Shown: positions 8,870 through 19,023, counted from the first letter of the stretch. The stretch is 64,000 nucleotides of DNA from Planctomycetota bacterium (GCA_029259935.1 JAJDEH010000408.1:24369-88368); one strand, 5' to 3'. The notes: generated by a model not told the origin, from the letters alone. A program made the numbers and translations.

Positions 8870-9523
8870 GTGACCCCAATTGACAACCAAGACGATCAAG
8901 GATTTACCGACCAACTGACCAAGGCCGCGGCGGGCGATCAGCGCGCGTTGACCGATTTGCTGTCAGTGCATCGGTTGCGGCTGCGAAAGTTGGTCAGCTT
9001 GCGGCTCGACCATCGTCTGCGCGGGCGCGTCGATCCTTCCGATGTCATCCAGGAGGCGTTTCTGGAAGCCAATTCCCGACTGACTTCATACCAACAGAAC
9101 CCGACGATGCCGTTTTTCATTTGGTTGCGGTTTATCACCGTTCAAAAACTGCTTGTGTTTCACCGGCGGCATCTTGGCACCAAAATGCGCGACGCGAGTC
9201 GGGACGTGTCGATTTTCCGGCGCGAAGATTCGGAAGCGAGTTCGGCGGAACTGGCCGAGAGGTTGATCGGCTGCCAGACGTCACCCAGCCAAGCCGTACA
9301 GCGGGCCGAGCGACGCCTTCGGATCGAGCAGGCTTTGGAGGCCATGGCGGCAATCGACCGCGAAGTACTCGTTTTGCGGCACTTCGAGGAACTGACCAAT
9401 ACGGAAACGGCCCAAGTACTGAATGTCAGCCCGACCGCGGCCACCAATCGGTATGCACGCGCGCTCAATCGCCTTAAAGAAATTCTGGTCGAAACGTCCC
9501 GAGGAGTTGAGGATCTGCCATGA
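8870..9523 (+). CDS. ECF-type RNA polymerase sigma factor
   Basis: 217 residues from GTG 8870. The frame extends back to 8615, but that part has no sigma similarity and a 217-residue product is the usual size. Region 2 is PSDVIQEAFLEANSRL preceded by LVSLRLDHRLRGRVD. Region 4 is LEAMAAIDREVLVLRHFEELTNTETAQVLNVSPTAA, written here in two parts: LRHFEELTNTETAQ then LNVSPTAATNRYARAL. This is the planctomycete sigma type paired with Ser/Thr kinases. Its stop overlaps the kinase start (ATGA), so the two are translationally coupled. No anti-sigma factor is adjacent; the kinase may take that regulatory role (inference). Confidence 0.9.
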   Translation: MTPIDNQDDQGFTDQLTKAAAGDQRALTDLLSVHRLRLRKLVSLRLDHRLRGRVDPSDVIQEAFLEANSRLTSYQQNPTMPFFIWLRFITVQKLLVFHRRHLGTKMRDASRDVSIFRREDSEASSAELAERLIGCQTSPSQAVQRAERRLRIEQALEAMAAIDREVLVLRHFEELTNTETAQVLNVSPTAATNRYARALNRLKEILVETSRGVEDLP

Positions 9524-12500
9524 CGCTCGACACTGTAGTCAATCACCCCTTATCCGCCCTGGCGGATTCGTTCGTTCAGAAAATCCGCCAGGGCGAACGG
9601 CTCTCCGTTTCCGAGTATATGGAGCGGTATCCCGAACATGCCGGAGAGATCGAGGACCTGCTAACCACGCTGGTCATGCTTGAGGAAGCCAAAGCCAATT
9701 CATTGGGATCGTTAGTCAACAGCAGCGCGATCCATGAGCACATGCCCACTCAGTTAGGCGATTTTCGCATCATTCGGGTGATCGGACGCGGCGGGATGGG
9801 AGTGGTTTACGAAGCGGAACAGCAGTCGCTGGGGCGTCGCGTCGCGTTGAAGGTGCTGCCAACATCCGCGCATGCGAATCCGTCCGAGCTGGCGCGATTC
9901 CACCGCGAGGCGAAGGCGGCGGCCAGACTGCACCACACGAACATCGTGCCGGTCTATGGTGTCGGTGAAGATCAGGGCGTCCATTATTTTGTCATGCAAT
10001 GCGTACAAGGCGAGTCGTTGGACTGCCTGATCGACGAACTGCACGGGCTTGTGACGGTTTGCAACGGCCACGCCTCGGCAAACAATGAGATTGCGCCGGC
10101 ACCAACGGCCTCTTCAATTCTGGCCAGTAGTTTGCTTTCCGAGACCTTTCCCCCATCCGCGACGCGGCCGAAGGGCGTTGCGGGCGATGGTGACAATTCC
10201 TCGCGGGAAGAGCGGCGACCGGTACCCCAAAAGGCCATGCCCGGCAATCGGCCACACCGTGCCAAATCAAAGCGTATTCATGGATTCCGATTTCCAAAAT
10301 CCTATTGGCGGCGCGTGACCCAAATCGGCATGCAGGCGGCCGAAGCGCTGCAGTATGCCCACGGGCGGGACACCGTCCATCGCGACATCAAACCCTCCAA
10401 CTTGATTTTGGATGAGGATGAGAAGGTTTGGATTACGGACTTCGGCCTTGCCAAGGCCGGTGATGAACACGGCCTAACGTCGACCGGCGATGTTCTGGGG
10501 ACACTTCAATACATGGCCCCCGAGTCCTTTGAAGGCCGGCTCGACGCGCGGAGCGACATCTATTCGCTGGGACTAACACTCTACGAACTGGCCGCATTAG
10601 TTCCGGCGCGGAGCGGGGTCACCCGCAACGAGTTGATTCAACGGGTCCGCGAGGGGTCCGTGCCGCGGCTATCCAAGGTGAATGCGCAGGTTCCCCGCGA
10701 CTTGGAAACGATTATCCACAAAGCGGTCAATCCCGATCCGCGGAAGCGGTATCAGACAGGCGGCGAAATGGCTGACGATCTAAAACGCTTTGACAACGAT
10801 CTGCCTATCCGTGCTCGGCGAACGGGGTTGGCCGAACGAATCGGCCGCTGGTGCCGACGCAATCCACGCGTTTCACTCATATCCGGCAGTGCCGCGTTTA
10901 CCGTCCTGGTGACGATTTGTATCGCCTTCGCCATGATCACCACATCTCGCAATCGGGCCGTTCATCTGGCGTTCAAAGAAGGTTTGGCGCGTCGTGAAAC
11001 GGAATCCGCTTTTAAGCAGGCCGAATTACAACGGCAGGTCGCCGACGTTCAAAGACAGGAAGCCGAAAGATCAGCGAATCGGGCCCGTGCCGTGACCGAA
11101 TTCCTGATTGACATGATCGACACGGCAAGGCCCGAAAAATCGAGAGGCCGCGCGATGACGGTTCGTGAAGTGCTGGATCGCGCGTCGGCAATGGTGGGCG
11201 ACGGGTTCGCCGACGATCCGGAAAAAGAAGCCACGGTTCGCTGGACGATTGCCCGCGCGTATTACAGCCTTGGCCGCTACGAAGAAGCTGAACACCATTG
11301 GACCCGCGCGCTTAAAATTCGCCAACGTGTTCTCGGACCTGAACACTTGGAAACCTTGGGAACCATGAACGACTTGGCGTCCAACTACTATGGCCGTGGC
11401 CAGCCTGCCGCCGGACTGCGGCTGGAAGAGAAAGCTCTGAAAATCCTCCTCCGCGTGCATGGACCGGAACACCCCATGACGCTGACCACCATGGGCAATA
11501 TGGCCTCGAATCTGCATGCCCAAGGGAAGTACTCCCAAGCCCAACAGCTTTTCGAAAGGGCTTTAGGTCTGCAACGTCGCGTCCTGGGCTTGGAGAACGC
11601 TAGCACCATGGCCACCATGTCGAACTTGGCCTTAAATTTGCACGTCCAAGGGAAATTCGTCGCGTCCAGCAAACTCAACCGCAAGACGCTCGAGATGCGT
11701 CAACGATTGCTCGGCAAGGACCATCCCAGCACGCTCGTTTCGATGGGGAATTTGGCGCACGACCTGAATGCGATGCGAAAGTTCGATGAGGCACAAACGC
11801 TTGCCGAACAAGTGTTCCGCGCCCGTTGCCGTATCCTGGGCCCTGAACATCCACACACGCTGGCGGCAATTAACAATCTAGCGGCCATTCTTGACGAACA
11901 GGAAGACGCGACCGACACTCGAAATCTCTACCAAAAAATCATCGATATTTCTTCCCGTGTCTTGGGTTCCGATCACCCGAACACGTTCGTTGTCGTCAGC
12001 AACTATGCCTTCGAGCTGCAGCAACAGGGAAATATTGCGGAAGCCCAGGAGGCTTATCGGCGGGCGCTGGAGAGTGCTCAAAAGACTCTGGGCGCGAATC
12101 ACCCGATATCAATCAAGATCTTGGCTAATCTGGCTGATTCGTATTTCTCGGAAGGCCGCCATGCGGATGCGCAGCAGCTCTATGAAACCGTGTTCGATGT
12201 GGAATCCGTCTCTGATGAAGGGCAAGACCCCTGGCCGCTTGGAATCACCCTTGCCATGGCAAGAGTGTTGATCGCACAAGACAAGCACGCGCAGGCTGCC
12301 GGCCTGATACAGGCTCAATTGGATACCCACGTGGATACTGATCGACGATGGGATTGGAGAGTGGGATTTCTCAAATGCTTGGCGGGACGCTCGTGGGACA
12401 CCGCCGGCCAATCCGCCAAGGCCGAGCCGATGCTGTTGACCGGCTATCAAGTCATGGAATTGGATCCACACGCTTCAAGCAATAGACTTGCTGATGCGCT

Positions 12501-12618
12501 GGCCTGGATCATCGAATATTACGACACCCAGGGAAAGACGGAAGAGGCCGCGCGCTGGCGCGAGAAGCAACTGGCACCAACCGCCAGCGGCCCTTCTATC
12601 TCAGAAGCGAAACCTTGA
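9520..12618 (+). CDS. Transmembrane Ser/Thr protein kinase with TPR sensor domain
   Basis: 1032 residues. A short N-terminal helical region with YMERYPEHAGEIEDLL precedes a Hanks-type kinase: GRGGMGVV at 89-96, Lys111 in VALKVL, HRDIKPSN from 287, DFGLAK from 307 and APES near 333. All catalytic residues are present. A low-complexity insert (about 175-250) splits the lobes near the hinge. A single transmembrane helix lies at about 451-474. The rest is TPR repeats of the kinesin-light-chain type with recurring RVLGPEHxxT units, suitable for protein binding. The start overlaps the sigma factor stop by 4 bases, so sigma and kinase form one signalling unit. Confidence 0.92.
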   Translation: MTLDTVVNHPLSALADSFVQKIRQGERLSVSEYMERYPEHAGEIEDLLTTLVMLEEAKANSLGSLVNSSAIHEHMPTQLGDFRIIRVIGRGGMGVVYEAEQQSLGRRVALKVLPTSAHANPSELARFHREAKAAARLHHTNIVPVYGVGEDQGVHYFVMQCVQGESLDCLIDELHGLVTVCNGHASANNEIAPAPTASSILASSLLSETFPPSATRPKGVAGDGDNSSREERRPVPQKAMPGNRPHRAKSKRIHGFRFPKSYWRRVTQIGMQAAEALQYAHGRDTVHRDIKPSNLILDEDEKVWITDFGLAKAGDEHGLTSTGDVLGTLQYMAPESFEGRLDARSDIYSLGLTLYELAALVPARSGVTRNELIQRVREGSVPRLSKVNAQVPRDLETIIHKAVNPDPRKRYQTGGEMADDLKRFDNDLPIRARRTGLAERIGRWCRRNPRVSLISGSAAFTVLVTICIAFAMITTSRNRAVHLAFKEGLARRETESAFKQAELQRQVADVQRQEAERSANRARAVTEFLIDMIDTARPEKSRGRAMTVREVLDRASAMVGDGFADDPEKEATVRWTIARAYYSLGRYEEAEHHWTRALKIRQRVLGPEHLETLGTMNDLASNYYGRGQPAAGLRLEEKALKILLRVHGPEHPMTLTTMGNMASNLHAQGKYSQAQQLFERALGLQRRVLGLENASTMATMSNLALNLHVQGKFVASSKLNRKTLEMRQRLLGKDHPSTLVSMGNLAHDLNAMRKFDEAQTLAEQVFRARCRILGPEHPHTLAAINNLAAILDEQEDATDTRNLYQKIIDISSRVLGSDHPNTFVVVSNYAFELQQQGNIAEAQEAYRRALESAQKTLGANHPISIKILANLADSYFSEGRHADAQQLYETVFDVESVSDEGQDPWPLGITLAMARVLIAQDKHAQAAGLIQAQLDTHVDTDRRWDWRVGFLKCLAGRSWDTAGQSAKAEPMLLTGYQVMELDPHASSNRLADALAWIIEYYDTQGKTEEAARWREKQLAPTASGPSISEAKP

Positions 12619-12682
12619 AGGTTACTTTACTTAGTTTAGGACCCGTGTCACCACTAACTCTTAGAGGCGACGGAGGTCTGGG

Positions 12683-15580
12683 CTAAGGTTTAAACGCATC
12701 ATCGTCCGGATTGCCGCCCGAGCGCAGGTAGGCCACCAGGTCCAGCAGTTCCTTCTTGTTGAGCGTGTCGAGCAATCCGGCGGGCATCTGCGACGTGGTC
12801 GAAGGCTTAAATGCTTCGATTTCGTTTCTGTTGAGGGCCGTCAGATTGCCGGGGTCCAACATGTTTTGGATCACCATGATCGTGTCGTTGCTCAGATTGG
12901 CGACACGTCCCACGACCGTACGGCCGTCTTCCATTTGGAACATGGTGGCCTCGTACTGATCGGAGACGACCTTGCTAGGTTCGATCAGCGAATCCAGCAG
13001 CGTCTGTGAGTTATAGCGGCGGGCGACGGCCGTCAGATCCGGGCCAACGGTTCCTCCTTGGCCATCGAAGCGGTGACACTTGAAGCACTGCGTCGCGGCG
13101 AACATCTTGCGGCCGTTCTCGAAGTCGTGTCCGCTGAGTCCTGCTTCCAATTCGGGCATCAGTTCAGCCACGGTCCACTTTTTCACGAAGCTGCGGGGCG
13201 TCGTGTCGGCGGGCTCGCTGGACATGGGCGATTTGCTAAGAATCGGTTCCAACGCCTTCTTTTCTTTTTCGTTCAAGGTGTCGACCGCCTCTTTGCGAAT
13301 GTTGGCCAAGAAGCCCGTAAACGAATGTCCCCCGCGATGGCCGGCCGCCATCAAGAACCATTCGAAGTAACGGGAACGGGTGGGCATCGTCCAACCGCTT
13401 TTGAGATTTCGCAAGCAAAACGCGTAATGGATTTGTTCTTCCTGCGTGGGTGCGGTCTCGAGCAACTTTACCGTTCGCTCGGCGACCTTGGGAGCTTCGA
13501 GATAAACCAGCACTTGGCAGAGTTCCCGGTTCAATCGCGGACCCGTGGCCGGGAACCGCGCGTCGATCACCCTCAGGACTGCTTTCCGCGAAGCTTCGTT
13601 TGGCTGGCCCATCCGCGCGAACGCCAAGGAAACCGCCCGCAACCATTGGAGTTTCTGGGATCGAGTCAGTTTGCCCCAATCCAGATCACACAGCCGACCA
13701 ATCATTTTGCTTTGTAGCGATTTGTCGCCATTGCGCGCCAAAGCAACCATCGCCAGAATCAGAGCTTGGGGATCATTCTCGGCCAAGGCCCGATCTTGCC
13801 ACTTGGCAGCTTCCCGATGTTCGACGGCGATGCGGGCCGCGAAACGGATGTGCCGATCGGCATTCGAAAGATGGGGCCACGCAGTGTCCAGTCCCTTCGC
13901 GTCGTTGCTGGTGTGCAAGGCTTCCAGTTCATGACGCAATCGGCGTTGGCCCTCGCCCGCTTTCGTCAGACCGCTGACTGGTTTGGTTGGCTCGTCGCCA
14001 ACGTACGTCACGCGATAAAGTCCCGATTGAGTACGACGTCCGCCGATCGTGAAATAAAGCGCGCCGTCCTTCGGGTTCACGACCAGATCCGTACCGGGCA
14101 ACGGGGCGGCGGAAACGAATCGCTCGGCCGATCCGATATAGGTCGAGCCTTTGGGCTCCAGATGCACGGCGTAAATGATCCCGTAACTCCAATCCGAAAT
14201 GAACAACGCGTTCTGATACTTGGCGGGGAACTTCGTACCGTAACCAAAGACGATTCCGGTGGGCGATCCGGGACCGATATCGACGGCGGCGGGCAGGCTG
14301 TCCGGATAATAGGCGGGCCACTTTCCAGTACCGCTGCGCCAACCAAATTCGCTGCCGCTAGTCGCGTGACAGACACGCGTCGGCCGATACCAGGGCAAAC
14401 CGATGTCCCATTCCATGTCGGCGTCAAACGTGAACAACTCGCCATCGGCATTAACGGCGATATCGTATTCATTGCGGTAGCCGCTGGAGATCAGTTCCAG
14501 TTCTTTCCCATCGGGATCGGTACGGCAAATCCAACCGCCGGGCGCAAGCTTGCCCACGGCATGGCCGCCGGCGTCCCATTGCCGGCCCAGCAAAAGATCT
14601 TCGTCCCAGTTACGCGGCACGCGCGATTTTTCGGGATCGGGAAGCGGGGTGTGGTTGCCCGCGCAAATGTACAGCGACTTCTTGTCGGGCGTGAGAATAA
14701 TCGCGTGCGCGCCATGTTCGCCTTTTCCTGGCGGCAGCTTTCGCAGCAGTTTGACCTCGTCAAATTTGTCGTCGCCATTGGTGTCGCGGGCGCGATACAA
14801 ACCGGTGTCTTTCTCGTTGGCCATGACATACAGGCTGTCGAAGGCGTAGAGCAATCCGTGTGCGAAGCCAAGCTCGAGATCGATCGTTTCGATCTCGACT
14901 TCGCCTTGGCTGCCGATCGCCGGCGGCGTGATGCGGTACAGCTTGCCGTACTGGTCGGAAGTGATCAGCCGGCCTTTGTCGTCTACCGTCAGGCTGACCC
15001 ACGAACCTCGCTCGCCCGACGGAACCGAATACAAAAGTTCGGCTTTGAATCCAGGAGCCAGCTTGATGCGATCCACGGGCGTGGCCATGGGTGGCGGAGG
15101 TTGGCGATTGGCCAACGCGATCCAATCGACGCGAGTGCGCCCTTTGCGGTTGTTGGGATCCAGCCGCAGGCCGCTCACCTTGCCCGCGGGCTTGAAATAG
15201 ACTTTATACTCATGCCAGTTTTCGTCTCGTGATCGAAGATGAAAATTCACCGAGCGATTCTCGCTGGTCCCGGGTTGCTTGGCGGTCGTCCAAAAGATCT
15301 GACCCGAATAGCGGCCTTTAAACTTGGCACGGAACGACAGTTCCTTCCAACCCGCCGGCGCGTCGACGCTGACGCTCAAATGCGGATCGTTCCCTTGGGA
15401 ATCGATGATCAAAGCGCCATCCGCGTTCGACAGTTTGCATTCACGTTGAGCTTGCCAGCCGTCGGTATCATTATCGAAATTCCACCGAGTAATCTCTTCG
15501 CTCGTGGAATTCTCCGCCGCGAAGATCGCTGCCCCGGGGCCCAAAATCAGCAAGCCGAACAAAATCCAAGAATATCGCAC
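12683..15580 (-). CDS. PVC-type secreted cytochrome c / beta-propeller protein
   Basis: 965 residues from GTG 15580, which follows GAGGAG by 6 bases and opens a signal peptide (VRYSWILFGLLILGPGAA); the frame opens upstream at 15619. Order of domains: a jelly-roll region (about 30-150, WNFDNDTDGWQA), a sorbosone/PQQ-dehydrogenase-like propeller (about 170-540, starting IKLAPGFKAELLYSVP), a helical HEAT-like stretch, and a C-terminal cytochrome c with CFKCH at about 832-836, PDLTAVARRYN and SQMPAGLLDTL. This is the membrane-bound dehydrogenase domain architecture typical of Planctomycetes and Verrucomicrobia. A periplasmic redox role, possibly sugar oxidation, is inferred. Confidence 0.88.
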   Translation of the reverse strand: MRYSWILFGLLILGPGAAIFAAENSTSEEITRWNFDNDTDGWQAQRECKLSNADGALIIDSQGNDPHLSVSVDAPAGWKELSFRAKFKGRYSGQIFWTTAKQPGTSENRSVNFHLRSRDENWHEYKVYFKPAGKVSGLRLDPNNRKGRTRVDWIALANRQPPPPMATPVDRIKLAPGFKAELLYSVPSGERGSWVSLTVDDKGRLITSDQYGKLYRITPPAIGSQGEVEIETIDLELGFAHGLLYAFDSLYVMANEKDTGLYRARDTNGDDKFDEVKLLRKLPPGKGEHGAHAIILTPDKKSLYICAGNHTPLPDPEKSRVPRNWDEDLLLGRQWDAGGHAVGKLAPGGWICRTDPDGKELELISSGYRNEYDIAVNADGELFTFDADMEWDIGLPWYRPTRVCHATSGSEFGWRSGTGKWPAYYPDSLPAAVDIGPGSPTGIVFGYGTKFPAKYQNALFISDWSYGIIYAVHLEPKGSTYIGSAERFVSAAPLPGTDLVVNPKDGALYFTIGGRRTQSGLYRVTYVGDEPTKPVSGLTKAGEGQRRLRHELEALHTSNDAKGLDTAWPHLSNADRHIRFAARIAVEHREAAKWQDRALAENDPQALILAMVALARNGDKSLQSKMIGRLCDLDWGKLTRSQKLQWLRAVSLAFARMGQPNEASRKAVLRVIDARFPATGPRLNRELCQVLVYLEAPKVAERTVKLLETAPTQEEQIHYAFCLRNLKSGWTMPTRSRYFEWFLMAAGHRGGHSFTGFLANIRKEAVDTLNEKEKKALEPILSKSPMSSEPADTTPRSFVKKWTVAELMPELEAGLSGHDFENGRKMFAATQCFKCHRFDGQGGTVGPDLTAVARRYNSQTLLDSLIEPSKVVSDQYEATMFQMEDGRTVVGRVANLSNDTIMVIQNMLDPGNLTALNRNEIEAFKPSTTSQMPAGLLDTLNKKELLDLVAYLRSGGNPDDDAFKP

Positions 15581-15737
15581 GAGAATCTCCTCACCCAATA
15601 ACGTGTGGTTGATTAGCAAATCGCAAAGATCGCGCCGCTAATTCTAATTTGTCGCCGAGCGCCGCGGTAGGTGCTTTCACGCATCAGGCGAACGCCAGGT
15701 CCAGGCCGGAATTCGAATTTCCCGGCGAGAAGGCCGC

Positions 15738-17513
15738 TTAATCCTGTTCCAATTCAAGCGATTGGAAAGCGGGCAGTTTGGAACTCCATAGATCGGCGAG
15801 ATTGCCGACCCCTTGGAAGGTGAGGCTGTCGAATTCCGGCTTGGCGAACATCGCTTCGATCTTGTTGGACGCCATCGGCTTTCCAAAAAAGAAGCCCTGG
15901 CCGTAGCTGCACCCCAGATCCTGCAGCACGGCGACCTGTTGTTGGTTTTCCACGCCTCCGGCGACCAACGTCACATTCAAATTACGCACTAGCGTCGCCA
16001 GCGAATGGACGATGGCGGCCCCATCCATGGACGATGCGACTCGCGAAATGAGAGAACGGTCGATCTTGACGGTATCGATGGAGAAGTTCTCGATCGCCGA
16101 GAACATCGATGTGCCCGTACCAAAATCGTCGATCGCAATACGAACTCCCAATTGTTTGAGTTCTTCGATGGTGTGGCGATTGGCTTCCACATCGCCGTTG
16201 TAAATGTCTTCGCTGATCTCCAACTGAAGGCGGTTGGCGGGGACCGTGGATCGCCCGATGATCTCACGAAAGCTGGCTACGAGGTTCGGTTCGGCAAACT
16301 GACGTTGAGACAGATTGATGCTCATCAAATCCGGGCCGGTACAGGGATACCGGGTGATCCATTCGGCCATCTCGCGCAGGCTTTCTTTCAGGACCCAGGT
16401 GCCGATTTCAAAGATCAAGTCCGAATCCTCGGCAATCGGCACAAACTCGCAGGGATTGACCGGGCCAAGTTCCGGATGGGTCCAACGGAGCAGCGCTTCG
16501 ACGCCTTTGATGCGGCCCGATGCGAGCGAGACGATTGGCTGATACGCCAGGTGCAATTCGTTGTGCTTCAGCGCATTGTGCAGGCCGCTGTCCAACTGGA
16601 CGCGACGTACCCAATGGTCGCGCATCGAGCGTTCGAAGACAACGACTCGGCCGCGCCCCAAGTGCTTCGCCTTGTACATGGCCGCGTCCGCGTCACCCAG
16701 CAGCAACGATGCGTCGCCGTGGGCGTCGGTTTTCACCACGACACCGATGCTTGTGGTGGTCGACACGCTGATGCCGTTCAACGAGTAGGGCTTCGACAAC
16801 TCCTCCAGCAACTCGTCGCACAGCCCTTCGATCTCTTCCAGGTTGGCGGCGTTCCGCACGATTGCGACAAATTCATCCCCACCCAAGCGTGCCGCGAAGT
16901 GCGGTGCCGTTGGGTTTTTCGCCGCGCCCGCCGTTTGAATGCGGCCTTGAATGCGGCGTGAGATTTCCTTGAGCAATGCATCACCGACATCGTGGCCATG
17001 CAGGTCGTTGATCTGCTTAAACCGATCGAAGTCGAAAAACAAGAGCGCGGTAAGAAACTCCTTGTCGGAGGTGTCCTCGTCAAAGACTTCCTCCAAGTAT
17101 TGCATGAGACGCGCGCGGTTCGGCAATCCGGTGAGCGGATCGGTTAGTGCCGCTTTTTTCAGGACCTTTTGCTGCCGTCGCACCATCTTTTGCGATTGCT
17201 CGACCGCCCTCAGCGCGCGGTCCCGCTCGTGGGCCAACAGGTACATCTCGCGGTACCGCCGCACGAAGAACACCACGGCGGCAGCCAAGGAGTAGCAACC
17301 GACGACGAACAATTCATCCAATTCCCACTTCTCGTTCGCATAGACGAATGACACAAGTTGCGCAAACAACTCAAAGTGGACGCTCAGCAAGAACATGACG
17401 ACGGCAAAGACACCGGCCAGGACGACATCAAGAATGATGGTCTTCCGCAGATCCGCGAAGCTGCGATTGGAAGTGCCAGTTGGTTGCGGGCAGGGGGTCG
17501 GTTCTTCAGCCAT
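15738..17513 (-). CDS. Membrane GGDEF-EAL cyclic-di-GMP protein with altered EAL site
   Basis: 591 residues. Two transmembrane helices (about 25-45 and 67-86), a coiled-coil linker, a GGDEF domain with intact GGDEF at 211-215, then an EAL domain. The RxxD inhibitory site is absent upstream of GGDEF (TAPH at that place). EAL residues present: E339 of EALLRW, N400 of INLS, E432, D462/D463 of IDDFGTG, K483 of VKIDRS and Q539. The AEGVE motif that carries the catalytic general base reads AGGVE (Gly519). So it is probably an active diguanylate cyclase with a doubtful phosphodiesterase half. It sits near two response-regulator genes. Confidence 0.92.
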   Translation of the reverse strand: MAEEPTPCPQPTGTSNRSFADLRKTIILDVVLAGVFAVVMFLLSVHFELFAQLVSFVYANEKWELDELFVVGCYSLAAAVVFFVRRYREMYLLAHERDRALRAVEQSQKMVRRQQKVLKKAALTDPLTGLPNRARLMQYLEEVFDEDTSDKEFLTALLFFDFDRFKQINDLHGHDVGDALLKEISRRIQGRIQTAGAAKNPTAPHFAARLGGDEFVAIVRNAANLEEIEGLCDELLEELSKPYSLNGISVSTTTSIGVVVKTDAHGDASLLLGDADAAMYKAKHLGRGRVVVFERSMRDHWVRRVQLDSGLHNALKHNELHLAYQPIVSLASGRIKGVEALLRWTHPELGPVNPCEFVPIAEDSDLIFEIGTWVLKESLREMAEWITRYPCTGPDLMSINLSQRQFAEPNLVASFREIIGRSTVPANRLQLEISEDIYNGDVEANRHTIEELKQLGVRIAIDDFGTGTSMFSAIENFSIDTVKIDRSLISRVASSMDGAAIVHSLATLVRNLNVTLVAGGVENQQQVAVLQDLGCSYGQGFFFGKPMASNKIEAMFAKPEFDSLTFQGVGNLADLWSSKLPAFQSLELEQD

Positions 17514-17950
17514 GTTTCTACGACAAGCAGACCAAGCGACAGGGGTGCCGAGCTTTGACGGGTCTCCTTACCGGACAAAAGCGAACTTACTGTGAACCAT
17601 CGGCGAATTGGGTGGAAACACTCCCCCCCATTCCCGCTATCGGCGAGGAAAAACCCTTGGGGTGAACGATCAGCCCGAATAAATGAATCATTCAAAATTG
17701 TTCGACAGTTCGCTATGCGCGGGATCGCGCATAGCAAGCCCCGCCATGCTCGCCGCATGTTATTATCGCCGCGCGGTATCGCCTGGATCCGCACTTCCGA
17801 GGCGGTGATTGCGCACGCCGATCCTCGGATCGGTTCCGACGATCTATGGATGGAAGATATTCGGGCGAAAAGACGTTGCTTGTGAGAGGCCGTCAAAAAT
17901 GCGGGAAAACAACTTCCAAGAATCCCGACATTCGAACGCGGAACCGTTCT
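17514..17950. promoter_or_regulatory. Intergenic region upstream of the GGDEF-EAL gene
   Basis: 437 bases between two minus-strand genes. Short frames cross it (for example 17592-17885 on the plus strand), but none has similarity or a convincing start. It should hold the promoter of the GGDEF-EAL gene and the end of the response-regulator transcript. I cannot name boxes or a terminator. Confidence 0.3.
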
Positions 17951-18583
17951 TTAGACAATTCCGCCTTTGACAGCCCAAACCGCCGCTTGCGTTCTATCCG
18001 AGACATCAATCTTGCGCAGAATGTTCTGGACGTGTTCCTTGACGGTTTCCACGCTGATCCCTAAAGATCGCCCGATTTCTCGGTTGCTAAGTCCCAACGC
18101 GACATGACGCAAAACTTGCATTTCGCGGTTCGTCAACGGAAGCTCTTTTTCATTGGGATCGCGACGCTTGGCCATCGCTTCTTTGACCTGGCGCAACACA
18201 CTGTCGCCAGCCGGGTTATCGCCCGAAGCGGCTCGCTGAATCGCGCCGACAATTTGTTCCCGGGCGGATCCCTTGAGTACGTAATCCGCCGCGCCCAGTG
18301 CGACCGAACGAGCGACGTAAGTTGGATTGTCATAAGTCGACAGTACGACAACCGGAATATCTGGAGATTGGCTCCGAATCTGTTCCATCGCGCTAAGCCC
18401 ATCCCCATCCGGCATGCGAATGTCCATCAACACCACGTCCGGATTCGCCTTCCGTGTTTCTTCCACGGCCTGCTCACCGCTGGCCGCCTCGGCGACGATC
18501 TGAATGTCCGAACCCTCAAACAAACTCACCAGCCCACTGCGGACCACCTCGTGATCGTCCGCGACTACTATTTTGATGCTCAT
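17951..18583 (-). CDS. NarL/FixJ-family response regulator
   Basis: 210 residues. The receiver domain (1-120) has the acidic pair in VVADDHE, the phospho-acceptor D54 in VLMDIRMPDGDG, Ser/Thr in VVLSTYDN and Lys in YVLKGS. The C-terminal LuxR-type HTH (about 148-205) reads LPLTNREMQVLRHVALGLSN, then REIGRSLGISVETVKEHVQN. It is a typical two-component transcription factor. No histidine kinase lies in the window, so it is an orphan here. It is divergent from the NtrC-type regulator at 19024. Confidence 0.92.
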   Translation of the reverse strand: MSIKIVVADDHEVVRSGLVSLFEGSDIQIVAEAASGEQAVEETRKANPDVVLMDIRMPDGDGLSAMEQIRSQSPDIPVVVLSTYDNPTYVARSVALGAADYVLKGSAREQIVGAIQRAASGDNPAGDSVLRQVKEAMAKRRDPNEKELPLTNREMQVLRHVALGLSNREIGRSLGISVETVKEHVQNILRKIDVSDRTQAAVWAVKGGIV

Positions 18584-19023
18584 TATTGCACTCCCGAAAG
18601 TTAACCGAAACTCGCGATTGCGGGTTGTTTGCGCGCGGCAAAATCAACGCCCGCCAGGTCGTAACGAGAGACCTCGTCAAAGATCGACCGCTATCGGGAC
18701 ATTCCCGATAAACTTTCTACTGCCATCATCTGGCATCCTACCCACAACAACCAGTTTTTCCACCCCTAACGGGAAGGATTGTAAGGATTTGAGGCGACTT
18801 CCCGTCTTTGACGGAAAATCACCGCTTTTACCCTCGGCAATTCGCGGGTTTAGCGCGGTCCAAACGGTTGTTTTGCGATGGCGAATTCGATCAGCGACAA
18901 GATTCATCACGTTGACTCTAGGCATGCTGTGACCTAGATAATCTACACAGTCATTTTGGTGATGAATTTTGTCAACATTTTCGGATCACTGCCTCCGCGG
19001 GAATCGGGCGGATCTGGGAAAAA
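18584..19023. promoter_or_regulatory. Divergent control region of two response regulators, with inverted repeats
   Basis: 440 bases between the NarL-type (minus) and NtrC-type (plus) genes. It contains two inverted repeats: ATTCATCAC at 18902-18910 with GTGATGAAT at 18959-18967, and CTAGG at 18918-18922 with CCTAG at 18933-18937. The AT-rich stretch around them stands out in a GC-rich neighbourhood and is a good place for shared promoters and operators. No sigma-54 GG-N10-GC promoter is evident to me. Confidence 0.45.

Noticed and set aside
12606..12624. AACCTTGAAGGTT palindrome at the kinase stop as a terminator
   Set aside because: Stem too short, one-base centre and no T-run.
13766..15232. 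488-residue plus-strand open frame
   Set aside because: Wholly antisense to the cytochrome/propeller gene; no similarity and codon composition mirrors the real gene.
16005..16961. 318-residue plus-strand frame
   Set aside because: Antisense shadow of the GGDEF-EAL gene, which has intact motifs.
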